Source of the DNA: Cyanobacteria bacterium UBA11153
GTDB lineage: Bacteria > Cyanobacteriota > Cyanobacteriia > Cyanobacteriales > Coleofasciculaceae
Length of the DNA: 30,304 nt
Reading direction: 5' to 3'
Assembly (NCBI GenBank): GCA_003511885.1
Contig: DOIX01000019.1
Coordinates: 35,066 to 65,369 of the forward strand
Below, one piece after another: positions 15,740 through 23,714 of this stretch (position 1 is its first letter; each line of letters starts with the position of its first letter). The notes below the pieces were generated by a model that saw only the letters and a list, made by a program, of their open reading frames with translations, did no database searches and was not told the origin of the DNA. Both the position numbers and the translations under genes were made by a program.

Positions 15740-16420
15740 TTAATTTCTAAATGGGAATTTGTATTGATGCCAACTATTTTGACTATCTAGAGCGATTTCC
15801 TCTCGCAACTGGTAAGGTAACATAACTTCTACTTTTGCACCCAATGCCCGCAACCATCTAACTACATAATAGTCCGTAATTCGGTAATAGACTTGGTAAT
15901 AGGCATCGGTAGTGGGGCGATGGTGGAGAATTTCTAAAAGAGTCTGTCGGTGTTGAGGATGGGGAGTATATTGTTTGATTAATAGGGCAGCGCGATCGCA
16001 ATCTATGGCAGTAAAGGTATGGTGAATGGTGATGCCCTTCATATAACTTTGATGAAAATCGCGATCGAATCGCAATATCATCAGCCCTATTTCTTTATAA
16101 AAGTCACAACCCCAAGCTTCTTTTAACATCCCATTTACGGTTTTGGGAGTTGGTAAGCAATTGGCTAGATATTGTTCTCTTAATAATTGGGGAACGCGAG
16201 TATCTTGCCAATCGAGAGGTTCCATACGTTGAGAAATAATGCGATCCAGGCGATATTTATACCAATTGATTTCACCTCTAGGAGTCCTGCCATAGGCACA
16301 GAGGTATTTGGCATATTCCATAAAATCTAATGGGGTGTTAAAATTTGGGAGACAGTTGAGAAGGACGGACAAACTAGCTTTATGAGTACATCCAATTTCG
16401 ATAGATACAAGGTCGATCAT
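15740..16420 (-). CDS. CRISPR-associated WYL-domain protein (TIGR03985-like), lacking a DNA-binding domain
   Basis: A 226-residue protein matching the WYL-type CRISPR-associated TIGR03985 family as I know it from cyanobacterial type III loci: KYLCAYGRTPRGEINWYKYRLDRI near residues 38-61 is the WYL-domain core, and YYVVRWLRALGAKVEVMLPYQLREEIA near the C-terminus is the typical WYL tail. WYL regulators usually have an N-terminal helix-turn-helix; none is visible. The frame cannot extend farther because the first ATG (16420) already lies 39 bp inside the divergent CARF gene. No ribosome-binding site precedes this ATG or the internal Met34. It is either a ligand-binding WYL protein without its own DNA contact or a gene truncated at its 5' end. 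It heads the strand carrying the RNA-repair genes. A link between WYL sensing and both divergent units is attractive but unproven. Confidence 0.7.
   Translation of the reverse strand: MIDLVSIEIGCTHKASLSVLLNCLPNFNTPLDFMEYAKYLCAYGRTPRGEINWYKYRLDRIISQRMEPLDWQDTRVPQLLREQYLANCLPTPKTVNGMLKEAWGCDFYKEIGLMILRFDRDFHQSYMKGITIHHTFTAIDCDRAALLIKQYTPHPQHRQTLLEILHHRPTTDAYYQVYYRITDYYVVRWLRALGAKVEVMLPYQLREEIALDSQNSWHQYKFPFRN
16316..16344 (+). promoter_or_regulatory. Candidate promoter of the CRISPR effector operon
   Basis: TTCCAT, a 17-bp spacer, then TAAAAT (16339-16344; 5/6 match to TATAAT), about 37 nt before the first codon of the CARF gene. The -35 is weak (3/6). It lies wholly inside the coding region of the divergent WYL gene, so operon control and WYL expression would be physically intertwined. 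Confidence 0.35.
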
Positions 16421-17617
16421 TTGTTCTTACTGATTGGTGAGAACCCTTTGCCCAACTATGTCGCAGCTCGAACTTTACTGCGAGATGAAGGGACAGTTTA
16501 CCTAGTATTCACCAAGAACACAATATTTCAAAAAGAGCGCTTACAAGGAGAAGATGGACTTCATAAGTTTGGTATTAAATGCCAGCCTGTCGATCTGAGT
16601 GATAATGAATCGAACGCTCAAGAAATTTACAATCATATCCAGAGTTGGGTTAATGAATCAGCCAAAGAAGGCAAAGTTGGTTTGAATTATACAGGCGGAA
16701 CTAAAGCAATGGCAGTTCATGCTTATCGAGCAATTCAGGAACTAAAACCTGATGCTATTTTCAGCTATCTCGATCCGCGACGGCTAAAGATGTGGATTAA
16801 CGAAGGCAATCAAAAACCTACTGCTTATGATGTTCCGCTTCAAGTTTCTTTAGAGGAACTTTTCACCCTACATGGGAAATATTGGCTAACTAAACATCCT
16901 CCCCGGATTAAACCATATTTACCAGATTTGACAGAGGCAATTGCTGAACTTCATAAAGAAACAGCATCTGAAGAAGTGTGGAAAAAGGTAGTGTCTGAGT
17001 TAAAAGAAGGTCGTAAATCACCAGAATTACCTCCAGAGACTGAAGAAATTTTGAATCGGTATGTAGATTTATCTGCCAATCAGCCGATATTAACTCAACA
17101 ATGTCTAGAAGAGGAACAGGAAATTGATAGCTGGGAAAAATTCAAAAATTTGTTTACAGGAGAAGGATTTTGGTTGGAAAGTTATGTATTGAATCAGCTC
17201 AAAAAAATCTCTGAAGATATCAATCTTAAATCTGGAGATAGCAGGATGTCATTTCACGTAGTTGATGACAAAAGTAAAGTTGACAGAAAAAACTACAAAT
17301 CTGCGAAATTTGAATTAGATATTGCTTTTATTAAGGGATATCAACTATTCGCTATCTCTTGCACAGTTAGTCCAAAAGATGAAGTCTGTAAAAAGAAATT
17401 ATTTGAGGCATATTTAAGAGCTAAAGAGTTAGGGGGAGATGAAGCAAGAGTTGCTTTGGTTTGCTGTTCTGCCGATCCAGAGAAAATTGAAGAAGACATG
17501 GCTAGATTTGGAACTCGCGATCCCAAAGTTAAGGTTTTTGGGCGCGATCATTTAGCAAAACTCGATGAAGCAATTGCAGATTGGATTGATAAAGTAGAAG
17601 AGGAGGCTCAAGCATGA
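16382..17617 (+). CDS. CARF-domain effector with PD-(D/E)XK-like nuclease domain (Card1/Can2-like)
   Basis: A 411-residue soluble protein. The N-terminal CARF domain (about 10-165) opens with HLFLLIGENPLPNYVAA and has the ligand-loop motif LNYTGGTKAMAVHA (101-114), typical of cyclic-oligoadenylate sensors. After a helical linker, the C-terminal domain (about 255-405) has GFWLESYV (Glu265), FELDIAF (Asp313) and LFAISCTV (322-329), followed by KLFEAYLRAKELGGDEARVALV, as in DUF1887-type PD-(D/E)XK nucleases of the Card1/Can2 group. Those generally read (E/S)CK at the last motif; here the Lys position is Thr328. The protein would bind the cOA made by Cas10 encoded next, with which it overlaps by ATGA. 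It is the first gene of the operon. Nuclease activity is therefore uncertain, although nearby lysines (332, 337-339) might compensate. Confidence 0.8.
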   Translation: MSTSNFDRYKVDHLFLLIGENPLPNYVAARTLLRDEGTVYLVFTKNTIFQKERLQGEDGLHKFGIKCQPVDLSDNESNAQEIYNHIQSWVNESAKEGKVGLNYTGGTKAMAVHAYRAIQELKPDAIFSYLDPRRLKMWINEGNQKPTAYDVPLQVSLEELFTLHGKYWLTKHPPRIKPYLPDLTEAIAELHKETASEEVWKKVVSELKEGRKSPELPPETEEILNRYVDLSANQPILTQQCLEEEQEIDSWEKFKNLFTGEGFWLESYVLNQLKKISEDINLKSGDSRMSFHVVDDKSKVDRKNYKSAKFELDIAFIKGYQLFAISCTVSPKDEVCKKKLFEAYLRAKELGGDEARVALVCCSADPEKIEEDMARFGTRDPKVKVFGRDHLAKLDEAIADWIDKVEEEAQA

Positions 17618-19308
17618 GCGAGTATGTAGTGACAATCCTAGATACTACTGGGATTCAATCTTATATCTTCAACAGTAACCGCCTGCGAGAAAATATAGGA
17701 GCTTCCTATCTTATCAGTCAGGCAACTGGAGATTTAGATCCCGATACAGATGATTGGGTAAAGAAAAAGATCGAAGACTTAGGAGTACCCAAAAACAGAC
17801 AACAAGAACCTATCAAAGATAGTGGATTAAATGCAGAATTAGTCTATGCAGGTGGCGGTAATGCCATGTTGTTGTTCAAGTCTATGAATATTGCTAAAAA
17901 CTTTACTCACAAGTTAAGTCGGCAAATTCTAGAACACGCACCAGGGCTAAATATTGTTGCGGCTCATTGTGAGTTTCATTGGGATAATGATTGCTTGTAC
18001 GAAAAAGTCGAAAAACTTCAGACAGAAGAATTAGAAAAGCAAAAACGAGCCAGAATTCCATCATCGTCTTTACTGGGTTTAGGAGTGACAGCATTTTGTA
18101 ACTCAACTCAGTTACCTGCTGTTACTACTAACGAAGGGTATGTTAAAAACATTGATGAGGAAGATATCTGTTTGGTTTCTAGAGAAACTGAAGCCAAACT
18201 GAAACAAGTTTCATCAAAACATGGTGAACCTGCAAACAAAGCTCTCAAAAAAAGATTTGCAGATGTTTTAAAGCAAACAGATTATGAATTTCCCTACCGA
18301 ATGGATCATTTAGGTCGTTCGAGAGGCGAAAGCAGCTATTATGCTGTGATTCATGCTGATGGAAATGGTATGGGAGAGCGTTTTAAAGAATATGGCAAAG
18401 ATAGCCGCGACAATTTGGAATATCTGAATCGAATGCGTGGACTCTCTAACTCTGTTAACCAAGCAAGTTTGGCAGCAGTTAAAAAAGTCGTGAATGTTCT
18501 GATTAACTCGATAGATTCCGATGGTAAAGTCATGGGAAAATTTCCTATCTTTAGTCAAAATGGTACGCCTTACTTACCTTTTCGTCCCCTCGTTTATGGT
18601 GGCGATGATGTTACTTTCGTTTGTGATGGTAGGCTGGGACTAGCTTTAGCAGCAATCTATTTACAAGCATTGCAAGAGCCACTTTTACATGATGGCAAAC
18701 AGATGACTGCTTGTGCGGGGGTTTGCATTGTTAAATCTCACTACCCCTTTGCAAGAGCTTATGCTTTAAGTGAAGCTTTGTGTAACAACGCTAAAAAATT
18801 TGTTCGAGAACAAAAGCAACAATGGGGCAAAGAATTTTCAGGAATTGATTGGCATATTGCAGCAAGTGGTTTATTTGGAACAATTGGAGATATTCGCCAA
18901 CGAGAATATCAAGTTCCTACAGGTGAATTAACAATGCGTCCGGTTCTGATTCAAGAAGAAGAAAATCAGTGGCGTACTTGGTCTAACTTTATTAATACTG
19001 TTGAATGTTTCAACGGTAACAGAGATGAAAAAGAATCCCAAGAATGGAAAGAGCGAAAGAACAAAATTCTGGCTCTTCGAGAAAAGCTACGAGAAGGTCA
19101 ACAAGCAACTAAGCAGTTTCGGAAAGCTTATCGGATCGATCGCTTACCTTTGATGAAAGGCGGTGATGAAATTGTTTTAAGAGAAACTGGCTGGACAGAA
19201 GAACATTGCGGATATTTTGATGCAATTGAAGCAATGGAATTTTATTTTCCCTTGAACCAAGGAGTGGCAAATGATTATTTACAAGTTGAGAATGAAGCTG
19301 TTGAGTGA
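17614..19308 (+). CDS. cas10: Cas10 (type III large subunit), HD-less, intact GGDD
   Basis: A 564-residue Cas10. It begins directly with the first palm region (VVTILDTTGIQSYIFNSNRLRENIGAS), whose core VYAGGGNAMLLF (78-88) is a degenerate palm strand. The second palm contains YAVIHADGNGMGERF (243-257) and the catalytic VYGGDDVTFVCDG (G329-D332), so synthesis of cyclic oligoadenylate from ATP is expected. The N-terminal HD nuclease domain of many Cas10 proteins is absent, implying no target-activated ssDNA cleavage. The central region has only FCNSTQ rather than a CxxC pair, so the zinc finger looks degenerate. It assembles with the downstream Cas7, Csx10 and Csx19 proteins on a crRNA. Start overlaps the CARF gene (ATGA); its 3' end overlaps cas7 by 38 bp. 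Confidence 0.93.
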   Translation: MSEYVVTILDTTGIQSYIFNSNRLRENIGASYLISQATGDLDPDTDDWVKKKIEDLGVPKNRQQEPIKDSGLNAELVYAGGGNAMLLFKSMNIAKNFTHKLSRQILEHAPGLNIVAAHCEFHWDNDCLYEKVEKLQTEELEKQKRARIPSSSLLGLGVTAFCNSTQLPAVTTNEGYVKNIDEEDICLVSRETEAKLKQVSSKHGEPANKALKKRFADVLKQTDYEFPYRMDHLGRSRGESSYYAVIHADGNGMGERFKEYGKDSRDNLEYLNRMRGLSNSVNQASLAAVKKVVNVLINSIDSDGKVMGKFPIFSQNGTPYLPFRPLVYGGDDVTFVCDGRLGLALAAIYLQALQEPLLHDGKQMTACAGVCIVKSHYPFARAYALSEALCNNAKKFVREQKQQWGKEFSGIDWHIAASGLFGTIGDIRQREYQVPTGELTMRPVLIQEEENQWRTWSNFINTVECFNGNRDEKESQEWKERKNKILALREKLREGQQATKQFRKAYRIDRLPLMKGGDEIVLRETGWTEEHCGYFDAIEAMEFYFPLNQGVANDYLQVENEAVE

Positions 19309-19933
19309 TACTACTTTTGGACGGGGAGATGGTGTAGCGGGTTTAGTTGACCAAGAAGTTGAACATGACTCCTCTGGATTTCCTTATCTGCGAGGACGAA
19401 CTTTAAAAGGATTGCTAAGTGAGGAATGCGATAATTTAATCGCTGTTTTATCTTGCGATCACATCCGTAAACATTGGAAATCAGTCGCTTGCCATCTATT
19501 TGGTAAACCCGGCAGTACCCTTGAAACAATTTCCCAAATGCAAGTTGGCGATGCTTGTTTACCAGAGGATTTGCGGCAAGCAGTGGCATACCAAATAAAA
19601 AGGCAGGATAACAAATTAATGCGGGTTGATATTCTGCAATCTCTAACAGCAATTCGTCGTCAAACTGCGATCGATTCTAAAACTGGAGTAGCTGATGAAA
19701 CCAGTTTACGTTCTGCGCGTGTGGTATTACGCGAACTAGAATTCACTGCAAATTTAAGTTTTGAAGTACAACCAGATCGAGATACTTTAACTTTGTTATC
19801 TGTTGGAACTTTAGCACTGCGACGAGTGGGAAGCAACAGAAATCGAGGACTAGGACACATCCAGTGTCAGTTATTTGACCCAGATAACAAAAATATTACA
19901 AGCGATTTTGTTCAGTATTTTGGCACAGTTTAA
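19271..19933 (+). CDS. cas7: Single-domain Cas7 (Csm3-like RAMP), type III-D
   Basis: A 220-residue RAMP-superfamily backbone subunit. LLSDTTFGRGDGVAGLVDQEVEHDSSG (10-36) is the N-terminal region characteristic of type III-D Csm3-like proteins, followed by PYLRGRTLKGLL; the C-terminal glycine-rich loop is RRVGSNRNRGLGHIQ. Asp27 and Asp33 are candidates for the target-RNA cleaving Asp of Csm3-type subunits. It would line the crRNA and cut bound RNA at intervals. I keep the ATG at 19271 because residues 1-9 form the first RAMP strand (MIIYKLRMKL), although this overlaps cas10 by 38 bp; an ATG at 19292 is too short. It ends 11 bp before csx10 and in a different frame. Confidence 0.88.
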   Translation: MIIYKLRMKLLSDTTFGRGDGVAGLVDQEVEHDSSGFPYLRGRTLKGLLSEECDNLIAVLSCDHIRKHWKSVACHLFGKPGSTLETISQMQVGDACLPEDLRQAVAYQIKRQDNKLMRVDILQSLTAIRRQTAIDSKTGVADETSLRSARVVLRELEFTANLSFEVQPDRDTLTLLSVGTLALRRVGSNRNRGLGHIQCQLFDPDNKNITSDFVQYFGTV

Positions 19934-19944
19934 GAGTGTGAGAA

Positions 19945-21555
19945 ATGAAAGCAATTACTTTTTTACTCAAGACAGAACAACCTGTCCTTGCTACTTCTTT
20001 TCAAGGCGATCCAAACAGCGATGTATCTTATCCCTACATTCCAGGAAGTATGATTCGAGGTGCATTGATTAGTCGGTATTTGAAGTCACCTGGAAAACAA
20101 GGTATAGATATTGTAGCGGATGAAACTTCTAGACGTTTATTTTTTGATGGTACGACTCGTTATTTAAACGCTTATATTAACAGTCAAGAAGGTCAGCGAT
20201 CGCTTCCTACTTTGCTTTGTTGGCGTAAGGAGAAAGGTAAGGAGTTGAAAGACATAAAAGATAAAATAGATGTGTATGACTTGAGTGTGTCTAAAGACAA
20301 TGATTTACAGTCTCCTAAATCCCTGAGCGAACCATTTTGGATTGAAGACGGGAAAAATATCAGGCTGTATAGTGTCGATCGCCGGATTAACATTCATAAT
20401 TTGCGCGATCGCCGAAAAGGTCGTTCAGCTTCAGATAAATTAGACCCTCAAACTCGTCTTATAGAAGAAAGAGATGGTGAGATATTCCGCTACGATGCTA
20501 TAGATACCGGACAAACTTTTCAAGGCGTTATTCTATATGACAAAGTTGATGAAAAAACGATACAAGATTTGCTAAATATTTCAGATATTTGGCTGGGTGG
20601 ATCTAGAAGTGCTGGCTACGGTCATGTCAAAATTAGTGACGTTAAAATTAATGACGGTTGGAGCGAAATGAAAACTACACCTGAAAAAAGAACTAGCGAT
20701 AATATCATCAAAATTACTCTTCTCAGCGATCTAATTCTTCGCGATAACTGCGGACAGTATACTGCTATTCCTCCAACTCACTTACTTGCAGACATTTTAG
20801 GAAAACAATCTCAAGAGTTAGAAACCTCACTGAATGAATATAAAACCTACATGGATAGTGTGTTTGTTGGTGGATTTAACCGCAAATGGGGACTACCTTT
20901 ACCGCAAGTCTTAGCTGTGAAAGCAGGTAGCGTTTTTGTTTATGAAGGTATTGAAATTACATCTAAACAAATTTGCCAATTAGAAACGACAGGTATTGGA
21001 GAAAGAACAGTAGAAGGGTTTGGTAGAGTAGCAGTTAACTGGAGTACAGATAACAGTCAATTTGTAGCGAGAAAACCAGAACCTAAGAAATACACTCAAC
21101 GAAATCAGCCTCAACTGATAGAATCTCACAATTTAGCACGCAAGATGGCAGAACGAATATTACGCAAAAAGTTAGAAGAATTTCTTCTTGAACGAGTGGA
21201 AGATTTTAAGTTAAACCCCAATCGTATGACCAACAGTCAGTTATCTCGGCTAATAATCGTAGCTAAACAATCTCTCGATATTAATTGTCGTCAACCTCTC
21301 GATCGCCTTTTAGACAATCTTCCATCAAATGTTCGTACTCAAAAATACGAGCGAACTAAAATAACTGGTCAATCATTAAATCAAAAAATTAAAGATTGGT
21401 TAGAATCTCCTAAAACTTGGATTGATGGTCATTTAGAATCAGTTGCGATCGCTAATGAGGCAGCAACTTTAACCGATGAATTAGCGCTAGAGTACACCCT
21501 GAGACTAATTATGGCTATAGCCAAAAATGCAACTAAGGAGAAACCTGATGACTAA
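19945..21555 (+). CDS. csx10: Csx10 (Cas5-like double RAMP) with long helical C-terminal tail
   Basis: A 536-residue protein of the Csx10 family, the hallmark of subtype III-D, occupying the Cas5 role at the crRNA 5' end. The first RAMP fold has YPYIPGSMIRGALI (29-42) and glycine-rich loop LGGSRSAGYGHVKI (217-230). A second RAMP-like half ends with ERTVEGFGRVAVNW (353-366). Residues about 390-536 are strongly helical and charged, without RAMP motifs. In the III-Dv complex of Synechocystis 6803, a Cas7-Cas5-Cas11 fusion is known, so this tail may be the small subunit (Cas11) fused to Cas5. That identification is inference from position and predicted helicity. The gene ends in an 8-bp overlap with the double-Cas7 gene. 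Confidence 0.88.
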   Translation: MKAITFLLKTEQPVLATSFQGDPNSDVSYPYIPGSMIRGALISRYLKSPGKQGIDIVADETSRRLFFDGTTRYLNAYINSQEGQRSLPTLLCWRKEKGKELKDIKDKIDVYDLSVSKDNDLQSPKSLSEPFWIEDGKNIRLYSVDRRINIHNLRDRRKGRSASDKLDPQTRLIEERDGEIFRYDAIDTGQTFQGVILYDKVDEKTIQDLLNISDIWLGGSRSAGYGHVKISDVKINDGWSEMKTTPEKRTSDNIIKITLLSDLILRDNCGQYTAIPPTHLLADILGKQSQELETSLNEYKTYMDSVFVGGFNRKWGLPLPQVLAVKAGSVFVYEGIEITSKQICQLETTGIGERTVEGFGRVAVNWSTDNSQFVARKPEPKKYTQRNQPQLIESHNLARKMAERILRKKLEEFLLERVEDFKLNPNRMTNSQLSRLIIVAKQSLDINCRQPLDRLLDNLPSNVRTQKYERTKITGQSLNQKIKDWLESPKTWIDGHLESVAIANEAATLTDELALEYTLRLIMAIAKNATKEKPDD

Positions 21556-23080
21556 TGAACGATTAAAACGAAATCAGCGCCATATCATTGAGCGAATTGT
21601 TATTCGAGGGACTTTAATACTCGATACTCCTACCTGTTTAAGTAGCGGGGATACAGATGGTCCGACCGATATGATGTTAGTACGAGATAGTATTAGTTCT
21701 CATGCTCTTTTAACTGGTGCATCTATTGCAGGTGCATTGAGAAATTATCTACATGAGCATGAGCATGGCTATGAAATTGAAGAAAAAAATCAAGAAGAAC
21801 AAAAAAACAGCTTGTCTATTTCTCTATTCGGGGGAATATCTAAGGATGACGATGGCGATCAAAGTCCCTTGATTATCAATGATTCAATCAGTAGCAAAGT
21901 TCCCAAAATAGAATTACGAGATGGAGTAAAAATCAATAGTATTACTCGTACTGTCGATCCTGAATCTAGAGCTAAATATGACTTAGAGTTACTGCAAGCT
22001 GGAACAGAATTTCCTTTATCATTTGAATTATTAGTTGAGAGAGAAGCGAATGAAACCGATTTACTTAAAGGATTAGCGATCGCACTCTCCGGCTTAAAAC
22101 AAGGTGAAATCAGTCTGGGAATGAAAAAACGGCGCGGTTTCGGTCGCTGTCATGTAGAAGAATGGCAGGTTTGGAATTTCGATCTAACTGATGCAGGCGA
22201 TCGCACAGCTTGGTTAACTCTTGAGCATTCTTGGTTAACTGACCCAGCTTGTAGTAAACCACCCGCTGTTGATGCTTCTATTGTCGAAGCAATTAAAAAG
22301 ACTGGTCTGCCAGTGGTAGAAGATTGGGAAGATAAGCGCGATCGCTTCCTCATCCAAGCTACTTTCAAATTGGTAGGTTCTCTCCTCATTCGTTCCGGTC
22401 AAGATTCAACTGGACGCGCACCTGATGTCGTTCATTTGAAATCTCATCGACCAGATAAAACAGATGCAGAACCAGTTTTATCTGGTACAAGTTTAGCAGG
22501 AGTATTACGCCATCGAGCCGAACGAATTGTGAATACTCTGGAAAAACCCACAACAATTATAGATGAAATCTTTGGACCAGACTTCAGCAAAGACAAGACA
22601 AAACAAGCTAAGGCAAGTCGTTTAGTTGTCCATGAGAAAGTTATTAAAGATGCAACTGACTTAGTACAAAATCGAATTGCGATCGACCGTTTTACCGGAG
22701 GTGCATATCACGGCGCATTATTTGACGAGCAACCTATATTTGGTGGTGATGAAACTCGTGTCTGCATTGAACTGGAGTTAAGGAAGCCAGACAAGCATGA
22801 AATTGGATTATTGTTACTCTTATTGAAAGATTTATGGACAAGCGATCTACCTGTGGGAGGTGAAAGCAGCATCGGACGCGGACGTTTGAAGGGAATCAAA
22901 GCAGACTTAATCCGACATCATCCAGAAAATCCACAAAAATGGGAGATTTCTGAAAATAAGGGGAAGTTAAAGATTATTGATAAATCTGATGAAAGTAAAT
23001 CAGAAGAGTCGGTAATAGATGATTTAGAAGTATTTGTTAAAGCACTATTAACGCATTTAGGAAAGGAGGTAGAAGGATGA
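21548..23080 (+). CDS. Double Cas7 fusion (Cas7-2x, two Csm3-like RAMP domains)
   Basis: A 510-residue protein containing two complete RAMP domains. Domain 1: TCLSSGDTDGPTDMMLVRDS, LLTGASIAGALRNYL, and glycine loop MKKRRGFGRCHV (192-203). Domain 2, from about residue 265: SLLIRSGQDSTGRAPDVVHL, VLSGTSLAGVLRHRAERI, and VGGESSIGRGRLKG. Each half has candidate cleaving aspartates (D41/D47; D293). Fusion of two Cas7 subunits occurs in type III-D/III-Dv systems, where it supplies two backbone positions. I start at the ATG at 21548, preceded by AAGGAG with a 7-nt spacer; an ATG at 21527 would add seven residues without that site. It overlaps csx10 by 8 bp and csx19 by ATGA. Confidence 0.9.
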   Translation: MTNERLKRNQRHIIERIVIRGTLILDTPTCLSSGDTDGPTDMMLVRDSISSHALLTGASIAGALRNYLHEHEHGYEIEEKNQEEQKNSLSISLFGGISKDDDGDQSPLIINDSISSKVPKIELRDGVKINSITRTVDPESRAKYDLELLQAGTEFPLSFELLVEREANETDLLKGLAIALSGLKQGEISLGMKKRRGFGRCHVEEWQVWNFDLTDAGDRTAWLTLEHSWLTDPACSKPPAVDASIVEAIKKTGLPVVEDWEDKRDRFLIQATFKLVGSLLIRSGQDSTGRAPDVVHLKSHRPDKTDAEPVLSGTSLAGVLRHRAERIVNTLEKPTTIIDEIFGPDFSKDKTKQAKASRLVVHEKVIKDATDLVQNRIAIDRFTGGAYHGALFDEQPIFGGDETRVCIELELRKPDKHEIGLLLLLLKDLWTSDLPVGGESSIGRGRLKGIKADLIRHHPENPQKWEISENKGKLKIIDKSDESKSEESVIDDLEVFVKALLTHLGKEVEG

Positions 23081-23634
23081 ATAAACCTGTCTGTAAGTCT
23101 CTGTCAGTTGAGGATGTTGCCGATCGTACTCCCAAACTCTGGTTAAATAAGCAAGCAAAGGAACATGGATTAAAATATTTATTAGCTCATGCTGAGGATG
23201 GTGTCATTTGGGGACATTTTAAAGATGGTGAATTAGTCACTTCAGGAGATGTCTTTTCACAATGTGCAAAACTGCGATCGCACACTCTCCAACAATGTCG
23301 AATCTTCGGTGAAAACTCCGAAGTTATGCTCTGGAAAGTAGGTCAAAACTGGAAAGCACGTTCGATCGAGGATGGACATCTGTCAAAAGATGACTATATT
23401 CCCGAAGACCAAATCCTTTGGGGAACCCAATCGGAAGGACAACCTAAACAGGATTTTACCTTAGTGTCAGATGGTTCTCAAGGATTAAAACACGCTGTAC
23501 CTTTAACTGGGATGACTTTTAAAGGTAAAGATTCCCGTCCTTTACGTTTACAAGTACGTCATTATATTGACTATGATGAGAGTGGTGTAGCCAGAATTTA
23601 TCTGAGTCGTCTGGTTAATTTAGATTTCGATTGA
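23077..23634 (+). CDS. csx19: Csx19 (TIGR03984 family), type III-D subunit
   Basis: A 185-residue protein matching the Csx19/TIGR03984 family: KYLLAHAEDGVIWGHFKDGEL (33-53), the TLQQCRIFGENSEVMLWK stretch, and DQILWGTQSEG, ending with SQGLKHAVPLTGM and LRLQVRHYIDYDESGVARIYLSRLVNLDF. Csx19 is diagnostic of III-D systems and is a structural subunit of the III-Dv complex; its biochemical activity is not established. A strong ribosome-binding site (AAAGGAGG) and an ATGA overlap with the double-Cas7 gene show tight coupling. After it, the operon's overlaps stop: an 80-bp gap and a Uma2 gene precede the last RAMP gene. Confidence 0.88.
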   Translation: MNKPVCKSLSVEDVADRTPKLWLNKQAKEHGLKYLLAHAEDGVIWGHFKDGELVTSGDVFSQCAKLRSHTLQQCRIFGENSEVMLWKVGQNWKARSIEDGHLSKDDYIPEDQILWGTQSEGQPKQDFTLVSDGSQGLKHAVPLTGMTFKGKDSRPLRLQVRHYIDYDESGVARIYLSRLVNLDFD

Positions 23635-23714
23635 AAAGCTTAGATTTTGGCTATTAGTCTCAATCTCATCAAAGTCACGTTAAAATAGAAATAGATTGCA
23701 TCAAGGAGCAAATT

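Noticed and set aside
15686..15772. Alternative C-terminus for the WYL protein in a shifted frame (NSHLEIKGILDDDEANIKE)
   Set aside because: The annotated frame continues a WYL-like ending (NSWHQYKF) up to its stop, and the shifted stretch has no supporting family signature.
17614..17800. HD nuclease domain at the Cas10 N-terminus
   Set aside because: The protein begins at palm 1, and no His-Asp pair with the required surrounding histidines is present.
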